Of a stretch of 64,000 bases of DNA, positions 1 to 8,224 are shown in pieces; within the stretch, counting starts at the first letter, position 1, and each line of letters opens with the position of its first letter. The notes under the pieces were generated by a model, which worked only from the letters and a program-made list of their open reading frames with translations, ran no database searches and was not told the origin of the DNA. The translations under genes and the position numbers were made by a program. The DNA comes from Pseudomonas gozinkensis (GTDB lineage: Bacteria > Pseudomonadota > Gammaproteobacteria > Pseudomonadales > Pseudomonadaceae): positions 3,932,501 to 3,996,500 of the forward strand of contig NZ_CP062253.1 in the NCBI RefSeq assembly GCF_014863585.1, read 5' to 3'.

Positions 1-79
1 CGTGCAGCGCCTCCGCCGCCCGGGTGAAGCCGCCGTGATCGGCCACGGCCAGCAGGTATCGCAAATGTCGCAACAGCAT
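1..79 (-). CDS. cynR: LysR-family regulator, N-terminal fragment (CynR-like)
   Basis: Only the first ~26 codons are inside the window; the gene continues past the left edge. The visible peptide starts [20 protein letters not shown] and continues with AAEALH, the typical first helices of a LysR winged-helix DNA-binding domain. An in-frame ATG at 91 would add four residues, but the usual CynR start corresponds to 79. It is divergent from cynS across ~120 bp, the classical arrangement of a LysR activator and its target, so cyanate-responsive control of the operon is inferred. Symbol based on context. Confidence 0.7.
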   Translation of the reverse strand, partial: MLLRHLRYLLAVADHGGFTRAAEALH

Positions 80-199
80 GGGACGCTCCATCTATAGGCA
101 GTGCTTATGGTTTGCATTGTATATCGGTCTTGGACGCTATGGATCAATCGGCAGAAGATGAATCCCACACAGCAAGCCAACCCCGAAAGGAGAAGCACC

Positions 200-664
200 A
201 TGCAATCCCAAGCCTACAACGACAGCCGCATCGCCCTGACCACCCGCGCCCTGGATGCCAAGGCACAGAAGAACCTGTCGTGGCAGGATCTGGCGGACGG
301 CACCGGCCTGAGCCTGGCCTACGTCACCGCTGCCCTCCTCGGCCAGCATCCACTGCCGACAGCCGCCGCCGAAGTGGTCGGTGACAAGCTTGAGCTGAGC
401 GCCGAAGACGTCGCCGCCCTGCAAATCATCCCGCTTCGCGGCAGCCTCGACGGTGTGCCGACCGACCCGACCATCTACCGCTTTCACGAGATGATCCAGA
501 TCTACGGCACCACCCTGAAGGCGCTGGTTCACGAACAGTTCGGCGACGGCATCATCAGCGCGATCAACTTCAAGCTCGACATCAAGAAAGTCGAAGACCC
601 TGAAGGCGGTTCCCGCGCCGTGGTCACCCTCGACGGCAAGTTCCTCCCGCTGCGTCCGTTCTGA
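200..664 (+). CDS. cynS: cyanate hydratase (cyanase)
   Basis: Cytosolic decameric enzyme converting cyanate and bicarbonate to ammonia and CO2. The product is 154 residues against 156 in E. coli. The C-terminal catalytic block is clear, with Arg94, Glu97 and Ser120 at the positions of the E. coli triad Arg96/Glu99/Ser122, and the N-terminal half is helical as in the family. The start at 200 is chosen because GAAAGGAG lies at 184-191; a longer in-frame reading from 101 has no ribosome-binding site and would add 33 non-family residues. First gene of a probable cynS-DUF2790-cynT operon divergent from cynR. Confidence 0.95.
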   Translation: MQSQAYNDSRIALTTRALDAKAQKNLSWQDLADGTGLSLAYVTAALLGQHPLPTAAAEVVGDKLELSAEDVAALQIIPLRGSLDGVPTDPTIYRFHEMIQIYGTTLKALVHEQFGDGIISAINFKLDIKKVEDPEGGSRAVVTLDGKFLPLRPF

Positions 665-748
665 TCCATCCCGGGCCCACACCCCGCGTGCGGGCCCCTC
701 CAAACCTGAATCGCCAAGTCGTCACCACACCTGTCTGGAGGCTGCCCC

Positions 749-985
749 ATGCAAAAAATCCTGTTGACCCTGGCCCTGCTCGCCGGTCTTTGCGCTCAAG
801 CCCAGGCCGATGACGAAGCCGTCGCTTACCGCTACGGCATGTCTCTGGATATCGCTGAAGTCGTGAGCATCACCCCGGTGGCCGATGTCTGCGGCGTAGT
901 GCCGGTCGAGATGACTTACCTCGACAGCCACGGCGCAAAACACATTCTTCAATACAGCGAATTCGGCACCGGCTGTTCGAACTGA
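749..985 (+). CDS. DUF2790 small secreted protein between cynS and cynT
   Basis: A 78-residue protein with a signal peptide (hydrophobic core residues 4-16, cleavage likely near AQA-DD at ~20). The mature ~58 residues carry the DUF2790 pattern CGVVP...YLDSHG...H(I)LQY...GC with two cysteines. A second copy lies at 7955-8212 in front of a copper-type two-component system. GGAGG at 737-741 is a good ribosome-binding site and cynT starts 12 bp downstream, so co-transcription with the cyanate genes is likely. The family includes P. aeruginosa PtrA, a copper-inducible periplasmic protein (from memory). Its role in cyanate metabolism is not established. Confidence 0.85.
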   Translation: MQKILLTLALLAGLCAQAQADDEAVAYRYGMSLDIAEVVSITPVADVCGVVPVEMTYLDSHGAKHILQYSEFGTGCSN

Positions 986-997
986 GAGGACTACACC

Positions 998-1657
998 ATG
1001 AAAAACCTGATCGAAGGCTTCCTGAAGTTCCAGAACGAAGCGTTTCCACAGCGCACCGAACTGTTCAAATACCTGGCGACGACCCAAACCCCGGGCACGC
1101 TGTTCATCACTTGCTCCGACAGCCGCGTCGTCCCGGAACTGCTGACCCAGCAGGAACCCGGCGAGCTGTTCGTGATCCGCAACGCCGGCAATATCGTGCC
1201 GTCCTACAGCCCGCATCCGGGTGGGGTTTCGGCGACGGTGGAATACGCGGTAGCCGTGCTCGGAGTGACCGACATCGTGATCTGCGGCCACTCCGATTGC
1301 GGAGCCATGACTGCCATCGCCCAGTGCAAATGCATGGATCACCTGCCCGCCGTCAGCGGCTGGCTGCAACACGCCGAGTCGGCGAAAGTGGTCAACGAAT
1401 CGCGGCCTCATGCCAATGACGCAGCGAAGCTGAGTTCGATGGTGCGGGAAAACGTGATCGCGCAACTGGCGAACATCCAGACTCACCCGAGCGTGCGTCT
1501 GGCCCAGGAAAAAGGCCTGCTGAACCTGCACGGCTGGGTGTACGACATCGAGACCGGCTCGATCGACGCACTGAGTGCCGACCGCCGTACCTTCGTCTCG
1601 CTGGCCGAGCAACCGTCGACGTGCGCGGTGTACGGTCAGGCAGTCGATGCTGCTTGA
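998..1657 (+). CDS. cynT: beta-class carbonic anhydrase
   Basis: Zinc enzyme interconverting CO2 and bicarbonate, here replenishing the bicarbonate consumed by cyanase and preventing loss of CO2. At 219 residues it matches CynT length. Zinc ligands are visible as Cys39 (in CSDSRV, with the Asp41/Arg43 dyad), His98 and Cys101 (in CGHSDCGAM). GAGAGGA lies just upstream of the ATG. It is last in the cyn operon and followed by a strong hairpin terminator. Confidence 0.95.
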   Translation: MKNLIEGFLKFQNEAFPQRTELFKYLATTQTPGTLFITCSDSRVVPELLTQQEPGELFVIRNAGNIVPSYSPHPGGVSATVEYAVAVLGVTDIVICGHSDCGAMTAIAQCKCMDHLPAVSGWLQHAESAKVVNESRPHANDAAKLSSMVRENVIAQLANIQTHPSVRLAQEKGLLNLHGWVYDIETGSIDALSADRRTFVSLAEQPSTCAVYGQAVDAA

Positions 1658-1663
1658 AAACAC

Positions 1664-1698
1664 AACGCCGCGCCCGTCATTGCGACGGGCGCGGCGTT
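1664..1698. terminator. bidirectional terminator between cynT and the ProA-like gene
   Basis: A perfect 15-bp stem (AACGCCGCGCCCGTC at 1664-1678 pairing with 1684-1698) closes a 5-nt loop and is followed by a short T-rich run. It lies between convergent genes and can serve both. Confidence 0.85.
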
Positions 1699-1705
1699 GT
1701 TCTGT

Positions 1706-3208
1706 TCAGCGTTTTACGCCCAGATCGGTTTGCGTCATGCGGCTGCGCACGGTGAATACACCGTCACCGGAGAGAATCGCGCTGCGGGCAAACAACCGGC
1801 CGCTTTCCCAGTTCGAAAGGCCCAGTTCCGGCTTGTTCAGCGCGTACTGGCCATCGACCCAACGGGTGATGCCATCGCCCACGAACGGCGCGTTGACCGC
1901 GCTGTAGAAGCGCTCCTGAACCGCCGCGTCTTCGCTGATCAACGACACCGTGAACTGCGGGCTGTAGCGGTTGAACAGCGCAATGGCCTGATCCAGATCG
2001 TCGACGATCATCAGGCTGGTTTCCGGGGTTTCTTCCCATTCCCACTCGCGGCCCAGTTGCGCTTCCGGCAATGGCTCGGCCAGCGCTTCGGTCTGGTAAC
2101 CCTCGGCGCGGTAGACCTCGACCGTCGCGTTCTGCCAGTCGCTCGGCAGGTAGCTTTCACTGCCTTCGACGATGTGCAGTTTGCAGCCCTGACCGCGCGC
2201 GGTGCCGGCCTGTTTCAAGGCGTCGAGGAACAACGGCACCAGTTCGGCGGCGCGGTCGCGCTGGATCAGGCAGACGTTCAGCGTGTTGCAAACCTTGCGA
2301 TCCAGCGAGTTGCGCACCACGGCGGCAAAGCGTTTGGCGTCGGCATCACGATCAGCAATCAGCCACGCGCCACCGGTGCCGTGCAGGCTGACGGCGGTGC
2401 CGGCCTGCTGGGCGATGCTGCCCAACTGGCTGACCGCACGGCCCGAACCACGGGCCACTGCCAGCGACAGACGCCGGTCGGCGAACATCGCCCAACCGGC
2501 GGCGTGGTTGACGCTTTCCACCAGCGACACCGCACCCGCCGGCAGACCGGCATCGGCCAGCGCCGGGTTCAGGGCGTGGGTGACGATGGCTTGCGCGGTG
2601 CCCAATGCATCGCTGCCAATGCGCAGCACGGCGGTGTTGCCGGTACGCAATACACCCGCGGCGTCGGCGAAGACGTTCGGCCGGCCTTCGAACACGAACG
2701 CGACAATACCCAGCGGCGACACCACCTGCTCGACCTTCCAACCGTCATGCTCGACGCTGCTGATTACCTTGCCGCGTGTGGCCGGCGCATCACGCCAAGC
2801 GCGCAGGCCGGCGATCATGTCGCGACGCATGCGCTCGTCGGCGAGCAAACGGGTAGTGGAACGACCGCGCGCCTTGGCCCGCTCGATGTCGGCGAGGTTG
2901 GCGGTTTCGATCAGCGCCCAGGCGTCCGGGTTTTCCAGACGTTGGGCGAACAGATCGAAGAAGCGGCTGATGGCCTCATCCGGCACAGCGGACAACGCGG
3001 TAAACGCCGCCGCTGCACGCTCGATCGCCACCGACGCCGCCTGCTGATCCACCACCGGAATCAGCAACAGCTCGCCGCTCACCTGCTCCACCAACAGGTG
3101 GTCGCCGGGTCGGAAACGCTCGGCCAGTTCGGGGCTGACCACGGTGACGCGGTTACCGGCGAAAGGGATAGGCGTGCCAGCGACGAGACGTTCGAGCGCG
3201 AGAGACAT
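1706..3208 (-). CDS. ProA-like aldehyde dehydrogenase (glutamate-5-semialdehyde dehydrogenase family)
   Basis: Member of the aldehyde dehydrogenase superfamily closest to ProA, which reduces gamma-glutamyl phosphate to glutamate semialdehyde in proline synthesis. The core shows the family landmarks VFEGRPNVFADAAGVLRTGN, the segment SLHGTGGAWL and the catalytic-cysteine region KVCNTLNVCLI. The protein has 500 residues, about 80 more than ordinary ProA, the excess being mostly an N-terminal domain. No proB is adjacent; the neighbour on the same strand is a glutaminase. It is probably a paralogue with a different semialdehyde or acyl-phosphate substrate rather than the housekeeping proA. Substrate unknown. 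Confidence 0.8.
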   Translation of the reverse strand: MSLALERLVAGTPIPFAGNRVTVVSPELAERFRPGDHLLVEQVSGELLLIPVVDQQAASVAIERAAAAFTALSAVPDEAISRFFDLFAQRLENPDAWALIETANLADIERAKARGRSTTRLLADERMRRDMIAGLRAWRDAPATRGKVISSVEHDGWKVEQVVSPLGIVAFVFEGRPNVFADAAGVLRTGNTAVLRIGSDALGTAQAIVTHALNPALADAGLPAGAVSLVESVNHAAGWAMFADRRLSLAVARGSGRAVSQLGSIAQQAGTAVSLHGTGGAWLIADRDADAKRFAAVVRNSLDRKVCNTLNVCLIQRDRAAELVPLFLDALKQAGTARGQGCKLHIVEGSESYLPSDWQNATVEVYRAEGYQTEALAEPLPEAQLGREWEWEETPETSLMIVDDLDQAIALFNRYSPQFTVSLISEDAAVQERFYSAVNAPFVGDGITRWVDGQYALNKPELGLSNWESGRLFARSAILSGDGVFTVRSRMTQTDLGVKR

Positions 3209-3277
3209 GGAGCGGATTCACCATATTGAGGGCGGCCGGAAAATGTATAGGTTGGCCTCCCTCAACGCAACACGGGC

Positions 3278-4186
3278 TCAGAACACCGACCAGCCAATCC
3301 GCGAACTGAGCATTTCCAGCGCCGCCATCCCCGCCAGCGAATTGCCCGCCGTGTTCAGTTCCGGCGACCACACGCACACAGTGAACTGCCCCGGCACCAC
3401 CGCAACGATGCCGCCACCGACGCCGCTCTTGCCCGGCAGGCCGACACGGTAGGCGAAGTTGCCGGCCTCGTCGTAGAGACCGCTGGTGGCCATGATCGAG
3501 TTGACTTGCTGGGTCTGGCGGCGAGTAAGAATCTGCTCGCCGCTGTGTTTGCAGAAACCGTCATTGGCCAGGAAGCAGAAGGCCCGGGCCAAGTCGATGC
3601 AGTTCATGCGCAATGCGCAGTGGCTGAAGTAGCTGCGCAGCACCGCTTCAACGTCGTTGTGGAAATTGCCGAAGGATTGCATCAGGTAAGCCATCGCCGC
3701 GTTGCGCGCGCGGTGCTGGTATTCGGAATCGGCAACCTTGCCGTCGACCATCACTTGCGGATTGCCCGACAGCCGCCGCACGAAGTCACGCATCGACAAC
3801 GCCGGTGCGGCAAAGCGTGACTGGTTGATGTCGCAGATCACCAGCGCCCCGGCATTGATGAACGGATTGCGCGGGCGACCGCGTTCGAATTCCAGCTGCA
3901 CCAGCGAGTTGAACGGCTGGCCGGACGGCTCGTGGCCCAGGCGTTCCCAGATCGCCTCGCCGGAATGTTCGATGGCCTGCACCAGGCTGAACACCTTGGA
4001 AATACTCTGCACCGAGAACGGCGTCTCGGCGTCACCGGCGCAATACATCTCGCCGTCGTTGCCGTACACGGCGATGCCCAGTTGATTGGCCGGCACGGTG
4101 CCGAGGGCGGGAATGTAGTCAGCCACCTTGCCCTGCCCGATCAGGGGCCGGACAGCGTCAAGGATCTCGTTCAACAGCGCTTGCAT
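3278..4186 (-). CDS. glsB: glutaminase (GlsA/GlsB family)
   Basis: Cytosolic serine-dependent glutaminase that hydrolyses glutamine to glutamate and ammonia. It has the beta-lactamase-like fold signature [11 protein letters not shown] (Ser-x-x-Lys), followed by [10 protein letters not shown] and [11 protein letters not shown], all characteristic of the family. The 302-residue product from the ATG at 4186 matches the usual length; the open frame continues to 4426 but the added part is encoded by a REPIN and is not conserved. It lies 69 bp upstream of the ProA-like gene on the same strand, so the two may form a glutamate-related operon. Confidence 0.93.
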   Translation of the reverse strand: MQALLNEILDAVRPLIGQGKVADYIPALGTVPANQLGIAVYGNDGEMYCAGDAETPFSVQSISKVFSLVQAIEHSGEAIWERLGHEPSGQPFNSLVQLEFERGRPRNPFINAGALVICDINQSRFAAPALSMRDFVRRLSGNPQVMVDGKVADSEYQHRARNAAMAYLMQSFGNFHNDVEAVLRSYFSHCALRMNCIDLARAFCFLANDGFCKHSGEQILTRRQTQQVNSIMATSGLYDEAGNFAYRVGLPGKSGVGGGIVAVVPGQFTVCVWSPELNTAGNSLAGMAALEMLSSRIGWSVF

Positions 4187-4286
4187 GCCGGGTCTCGAAG
4201 TCTCGCCCCATGGGATTGCGGGGACACCGTGGCTAGACGCTGCGGGTCTGAGGCAAATCACACATTCGGAATAATTGGAGATCCAG

Positions 4287-4376
4287 TGTGGGAGCGAGCT
4301 TGCTCGCGATGAGGCCAATACAGCCAGCACCCTCGGCGCCTGACCCGCCGCTATCGCGAGCAAGCTCGCTCCCACA
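4287..4376. repeat. REPIN (paired REP palindromes), GAGCGAGC subtype
   Basis: Two inverted copies of a REP sequence (TGTGGGAGCGAGCTTGCTCG at 4287, with its mirror ending at 4376) flank a ~42-bp spacer. It sits in the 362-bp gap between the divergent glutaminase and the small EGKCG peptide gene. The rest of that gap shows no clear operator or gene to me. Confidence 0.9.
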
Positions 4377-4548
4377 GGTTTTGCGCAGGCTGTGTATCGC
4401 AGTGTGTACGGCCCGACGCCCGACACATCCCGCGCACAAATCCGGCCCTTCGCGACACATCAGCGATACAGCCCGGCGTTCAAATGAACCTGTCGATCGG
4501 CAACCCCGATCAAGCCTTTGAACTCACCTATCGCATCGGAGATTCACC

Positions 4549-4752
4549 ATGACCAAGCTCTCGAAAACCTCCCTGACTCTGGGCCTGCTGCTTGCCGGTG
4601 GCCTGGCCCTGTCCAACGCCGCTTCGGCTTCCGAAGCGTTCAGCGTCAAGCAACTGGATCACGGCTACAGCCAGACCCAGGCCAAGGCCGACTCGGCGGA
4701 AAAAACTTCGGAAGGCAAATGCGGCGAAGGCAAGTGCGGCGCCGGCGAGTAA
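4549..4752 (+). CDS. HvfA-like secreted copper-RiPP precursor with tandem EGKCG
   Basis: A 67-residue protein with a clear signal peptide (residues 1-28, cleavage near ASA-SE). It ends in EGKCGEGKCGAGE, two EGKCG motifs at residues 55-59 and 60-64. EGKCG repeats are the hallmark of HvfA-type precursors, whose cysteines are converted by an MNIO enzyme (HvfB, DUF692) to copper-binding oxazolone/thioamide groups. A DoxX protein follows, as in hvf loci, but no DUF692 or HvfC gene is anywhere in the window. Either modification enzymes act from elsewhere or the peptide binds metal unmodified. A hairpin terminator directly follows the stop codon, suggesting the peptide transcript is made in excess. 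Confidence 0.8.
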   Translation: MTKLSKTSLTLGLLLAGGLALSNAASASEAFSVKQLDHGYSQTQAKADSAEKTSEGKCGEGKCGAGE

Positions 4753-4760
4753 CCCTTTTT

Positions 4761-4790
4761 ACGGGGCACGTCGGTGCCCCGTTTTCTTTT
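4761..4790 (+). terminator. hairpin between the EGKCG peptide gene and doxX
   Basis: ACGGGGCAC at 4761-4769 pairs with GTGCCCCGT at 4774-4782, followed by TTTCTTTT. This is a classical intrinsic terminator inside a two-gene unit, likely allowing partial read-through to the DoxX gene. Confidence 0.85.
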
Positions 4791-4809
4791 GAATGAATGG
4801 AGCCTTCCC

Positions 4810-5325
4810 ATGACCACAGCTCTCTCGTCGGCCGTCAAAGGCCTGCATGTGAACCTTGACCGCGCCGGCCAGTGGCTCGCACCGCTGACCCTGCGCCTGT
4901 TCATCGCCTGGGAGTTTTTCGAATCGGGGCTGGAGAAATTCAACGGCCAGAACTGGTTCGAAGACATTCAGGAGCGGTTCCCGTTTCCCTTCGACCACTT
5001 GCCGGCGACGCTGAACTGGGAGCTGTCGATGTGGGCCGAGCTGATCTGCGCGCTGGCGATCCTGATCGGATTCGGCACGCGGATTTCGGCGATTTCTTTG
5101 ATCGTCGTGACCGTCGTCGCCACGGCTGCTGTGCACTGGCCGGCGGACTGGTCCTCTTTGAGTGAGCTGGCCCAGGGTTACGCGATCACCAACAAAGGCT
5201 TCGGCAACTTCAAGCTGCCGGCGATTTATCTGGCCGCGCTGGTGCCGCTGGTGTTTGCCGGGGCCGGCAAGTTGAGTGTGGATGCGTGGCTGGTGCGGTT
5301 GTACTGGAAACGCGCCAGCCGCTGA
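4810..5325 (+). CDS. DoxX-family membrane protein (HvfX-like)
   Basis: Integral membrane protein of 171 residues with four hydrophobic segments, roughly residues 22-40, 75-95, 97-117 and 142-160. The DoxX pattern is seen in [17 protein letters not shown] and in [17 protein letters not shown] helices. DoxX proteins of this type accompany HvfA-like precursors, where they are proposed to help copper-RiPP maturation or handling. The start at 4810 has GGAG eight bases upstream; an earlier in-frame ATG at 4774 lies inside the terminator stem and is rejected. It ends 3 bp from the convergent transpeptidase gene. Confidence 0.85.
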   Translation: MTTALSSAVKGLHVNLDRAGQWLAPLTLRLFIAWEFFESGLEKFNGQNWFEDIQERFPFPFDHLPATLNWELSMWAELICALAILIGFGTRISAISLIVVTVVATAAVHWPADWSSLSELAQGYAITNKGFGNFKLPAIYLAALVPLVFAGAGKLSVDAWLVRLYWKRASR

Positions 5326-5328
5326 GGA

Positions 5329-6942
5329 TCAATGCGCCCGGTCCAGCCCCGCCAGCAACGCGCTGTCCCGGCTGTAGATGTCCGGCGCGTAGAGCACGCG
5401 ACCCTGGCCGTCGACCTGTGCCGTCCAGTAAGTCATGAGGATCGGCACCGGGTTGCTCAGGCGGAATTCATGGGTGGTGCCGGTGGCCAGCAAGGTGTCG
5501 GTGCGCGCCTTCTCCGCCGGGCTGAGCAGGAAATCGCGCAGCTTCATCGGATGCTCGACCCGCACGCAACCGGAGCTGAACGCCCGCGGCCCCTTGTCGA
5601 ACAGCGCCTTGCTTGGCGTGTCGTGCAGGTACACCGAGAACGGATTGGGGAAACGAATGACCATTTGCCCCAACGGATTGCGCGGCCCGGCGTCCTGGCG
5701 CAGGAGGATGTTGCCGGGGTTGTCCCAGTCGATGTCGGCAGCGGCCAGCGGCTGACCGTTGGCGTCGAGCACTTGCAGGTTCTGACGGCTGAGGAAGGTC
5801 TGGTCCTTGCGGATTTCCGGCAGCTTGTCTTCCTTCCAGATGGTTGGCGGCACAGTCCAGGTCGGGTTCAGGGTCAGGCGCGTGACCCGGGATTTGAGCA
5901 GCGGGGTCTGGCGTTCGGCGCGCCCGACCTGGGTGCGGGTCTGCCACACCGGCAGGCCACCCTGATAAAGCGTCAGTTCGGCAGCGGCGACGTTGACCAG
6001 CAGACCGTCCGGCTCCATGTCCTGGGCCATCCAGCGGAAACGTTCAAGGTTGACTCGCAACTGTTCGCGACGAGTCAGCGGGCTGATATTGAGTTCGGCA
6101 ATCGTTCCCGGCCCGACCACGCCGTCGGCCTGCAACGAATGGTTGGCCTGAAAGCTCTTCACCGCCTCTACCAATACACCGTGATAAGCGTTGTCCGGCG
6201 TGCCGGCAACGCTGCTCAAGTAGCCTTCGCTGTAGAGCCGCCGGGCCAGTTCAGGTACGCGTTTGTCTTCCATGTCCGGACGCAACAACGGGCCGTTGCC
6301 AACCGACGTCCATTGGGGCAAGGCTTTCAGGCGCTGCGCGGCATACAGATGTCGCAGATTCTGGTACTGCGCCAGCTGCGGGCGGGCCAGATCGAACGCG
6401 GCCGGAACGTTGCGCACGCCCGGTACGGCGATGGCGAGCAATTCGGCCTGACGGTCGCGGGGCGTTTCGTCGGAATGCCACAGCGGTTCGAAATGCGATT
6501 GCAGCAAGCGGCCGTAATGCAGGTCCTGCAGAGCTTGCAGGTAGTAACGGCTGATCTCGATGTCGGCGCACAGCTCGCCGTCCTGCGGCGCGGTGAGCGC
6601 CACCGGATAGCGTTTCGGGTTCAGGCCATCGTCGGCCAACAGCTGCAATTGCGCATGCAAGGCCGGCAATTGCCCGCCATCGGCCCACACCGGCAGCCAA
6701 TCCTGCTGCTGATAGAACGCGCGCAACTGATCCAGCGCCGGACCGTTGAGGCTGGTGCCGATCGTCGGGCACGCCTGGGGCAGGCTGATCAGCGCAGCCT
6801 GCAACGGGCTCTGCGGCTCGATGGGCATTTCCGTCGGCACGGGCGGCAGCGTCGGGAGTCCCGGCAACGGCTCTTCGGCGCAAGCGACAAACGGCGCAGC
6901 GAGCAAACAAATGCTCAAGTAGCATGCGTACTTTTTGAACAA
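5329..6942 (-). CDS. L,D-transpeptidase, YcbB/LdtD type
   Basis: Periplasmic peptidoglycan cross-linking enzyme that makes 3-3 bonds. The 537-residue protein has a signal peptide (residues 1-22), a proline-rich linker, a catalytic-core insertion, a peptidoglycan-binding helix domain around residues 240-285 (VEAVKSFQANHSLQADGVVG) and a C-terminal YkuD domain. The nucleophile Cys459 is in SSGCVRVE and the conserved His440 in YLHDTPSK. It is divergent from a second YkuD-type gene, with ~150 bp between them. Copper inhibition of this enzyme class has been reported, which may matter given the metal-related neighbours. Confidence 0.92.
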   Translation of the reverse strand: MFKKYACYLSICLLAAPFVACAEEPLPGLPTLPPVPTEMPIEPQSPLQAALISLPQACPTIGTSLNGPALDQLRAFYQQQDWLPVWADGGQLPALHAQLQLLADDGLNPKRYPVALTAPQDGELCADIEISRYYLQALQDLHYGRLLQSHFEPLWHSDETPRDRQAELLAIAVPGVRNVPAAFDLARPQLAQYQNLRHLYAAQRLKALPQWTSVGNGPLLRPDMEDKRVPELARRLYSEGYLSSVAGTPDNAYHGVLVEAVKSFQANHSLQADGVVGPGTIAELNISPLTRREQLRVNLERFRWMAQDMEPDGLLVNVAAAELTLYQGGLPVWQTRTQVGRAERQTPLLKSRVTRLTLNPTWTVPPTIWKEDKLPEIRKDQTFLSRQNLQVLDANGQPLAAADIDWDNPGNILLRQDAGPRNPLGQMVIRFPNPFSVYLHDTPSKALFDKGPRAFSSGCVRVEHPMKLRDFLLSPAEKARTDTLLATGTTHEFRLSNPVPILMTYWTAQVDGQGRVLYAPDIYSRDSALLAGLDRAH

Positions 6943-7093
6943 CTGCTTTACTCCAATCCATGGCCGTCTTGATTGACGGTCAACCTTACCTCAGGTGCGG
7001 TGAACAGTCAGGCCCGATTCGCGGGCTTGCCGGGAACGACTGGACGTCAGGAGCCTAAGTGCCAAACAAGTAGCAAGTGGAGACTCACTTTAA

Positions 7094-7807
7094 ATGTTGA
7101 CGTTTTTGCGCCGACTTCTGCTGACTGCCACCGCCCTTGGCGTGTTGACCAGTCCAGCCTTTGCCGCCGGCACCTCTTCGCCGGTTCTGTACACCAGCCT
7201 CGCGCACGCCGCTCCGGAACTCAATCCCCAGGCGCTGAAAGGTGCCTTGAACGCCATGCAATGTGCGATCAACAACGGCGCGAAGCAGTCCCGTCACCTG
7301 GCGATCATCGACTATTCGCAGCCGTCCACCGAGCGCCGGTTGTGGATCTTCGACCTGACCCGGAAAAAACTGGTGCTGCGCGATCTGGTCGCCCACGGCT
7401 CGAACTCCGGGGAAAACTTCGCCACCCGGTTCTCCAACCGTGAAGGCAGTTTTCAGTCCAGCCTCGGCCTGTTCCGCACCCAGGAAAGTTACCAGGGCAC
7501 CCACGGTTACTCACTGCGCATGGACGGTCTGGAACCGGGCGTCAACGACATGGCCCGTGACCGTGCCATCGTGATCCACGCCGCCGATTACGTGAACCCG
7601 TTCTGGAGCAAACGTACGGGCCGTCTGGGCCGCAGTCAGGGTTGCCCGGCGGTGCGACCGCAGGTTGCCAAACGAGTGATCGACAGCCTGAAGAATGGCC
7701 AATTCATGTTCTCCTGGTACCCGGATCAGCAGTGGCTGAAATCCTCGCCGTACCTCAACTGCCAGCCACAACAGATCGCGAGCATTCTCAGCACCCACGC
7801 CAGCTGA
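7094..7807 (+). CDS. YkuD_2-type murein L,D-transpeptidase catalytic domain protein
   Basis: A secreted protein of 237 residues with a signal peptide (residues 1-25, PAFAA-G). The fold belongs to the short L,D-transpeptidase-like family: IHAADYV (His162) and the active-site motif GRSQGCPAVRP (Cys184). The family is assumed to cut or join peptidoglycan peptides; no specific activity is known for this branch. GGAG at 7079-7082 supports the ATG at 7094. It is divergent from the larger L,D-transpeptidase, and a small palindrome follows its stop codon. Confidence 0.88.
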   Translation: MLTFLRRLLLTATALGVLTSPAFAAGTSSPVLYTSLAHAAPELNPQALKGALNAMQCAINNGAKQSRHLAIIDYSQPSTERRLWIFDLTRKKLVLRDLVAHGSNSGENFATRFSNREGSFQSSLGLFRTQESYQGTHGYSLRMDGLEPGVNDMARDRAIVIHAADYVNPFWSKRTGRLGRSQGCPAVRPQVAKRVIDSLKNGQFMFSWYPDQQWLKSSPYLNCQPQQIASILSTHAS

Positions 7808-7812
7808 ATACT

Positions 7813-7838
7813 CTGTGGGAGTGCGCTGGCTCCCACAG
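7813..7838. repeat. solitary short palindrome related to REP tails
   Basis: CTGTGGGAG at 7813-7821 pairs with CTCCCACAG at 7830-7838 around an 8-nt loop. It has the outer arms of the local REP family but not the full inner palindrome. It may act as a weak terminator for the preceding gene. Confidence 0.6.
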
Positions 7839-7847
7839 GTTCGGTTT

Positions 7848-7863
7848 ATTACAGATTTGTCAT
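7848..7863. promoter_or_regulatory. candidate CopR/CusR-type operator
   Basis: ATTACAGATTTGTCAT is an imperfect palindrome (half-sites ATGACAAA and ATTACAGA). It resembles the cop box recognised by CusR/PcoR/CopR regulators (TGACAA-NN-TTGTCA type). It lies 92 bp before the start of the DUF2790-copR-copS operon, suggesting autoregulation in response to copper. Confidence 0.55.
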
Positions 7864-7954
7864 CGAGTTGTCGGTTTGCCGAGCGGATCGCCCGGTAGCT
7901 TGAAGTTGTCCCGGCCAGAACGCCGATCAACTTCAACGACTCGAGTGACCCATC

Positions 7955-8212
7955 ATGAAAACCCTGATCCTCGCCTTCACCGCCCTCCTCGCCACCGGTT
8001 CCGTGTTCGCCGCTGAAATGCCTGAGAGCACGGTCATTCACGACACCAACGGCTTTTACGTGCACCTGGATGTCGACAAAGTCCTTTCCAGCACCGATAT
8101 TTCCCAGGCTTGCGGCGTGATCCCCGCGCAGCTCAACTACCTCGACCACCAGGGCCGTGAACATGTGCTGGACTATCAAGTGCAAGGCAGCGGCTGCATC
8201 AATGACAATTGA
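7955..8212 (+). CDS. DUF2790 small secreted protein (PtrA-like)
   Basis: An 85-residue protein with a signal peptide cleaved near FAA-EM (~residue 20). The mature part has CGVIP...NYLDHQG..HVLDYQ....GC, the same pattern as the protein at 749-985. Thirteen bases separate it from a heavy-metal response regulator and its sensor. In P. aeruginosa a DUF2790-type periplasmic protein, PtrA, precedes copR-copS and is strongly copper-induced, so this is probably the equivalent. Two conserved cysteines in the mature protein could bind Cu(I) or form a disulfide. Confidence 0.85.
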   Translation: MKTLILAFTALLATGSVFAAEMPESTVIHDTNGFYVHLDVDKVLSSTDISQACGVIPAQLNYLDHQGREHVLDYQVQGSGCINDN

Positions 8213-8224
8213 GGCACAGTGCCC

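Noticed and set aside
1697..3229. 510-codon frame antisense to the ProA-like gene
   Set aside because: Composition typical of a high-GC antisense frame (Arg/Gln/His-rich) without motifs; the opposite strand encodes a clear dehydrogenase.
4187..4548. ECF sigma or copper operator in front of the EGKCG peptide gene
   Set aside because: No palindrome like the one at 7848 and no adjacent sigma-factor gene; only a REPIN was recognisable.
5332..6972. 546-codon frame antisense to the L,D-transpeptidase
   Set aside because: Same reasoning; the YkuD active site is on the minus strand.
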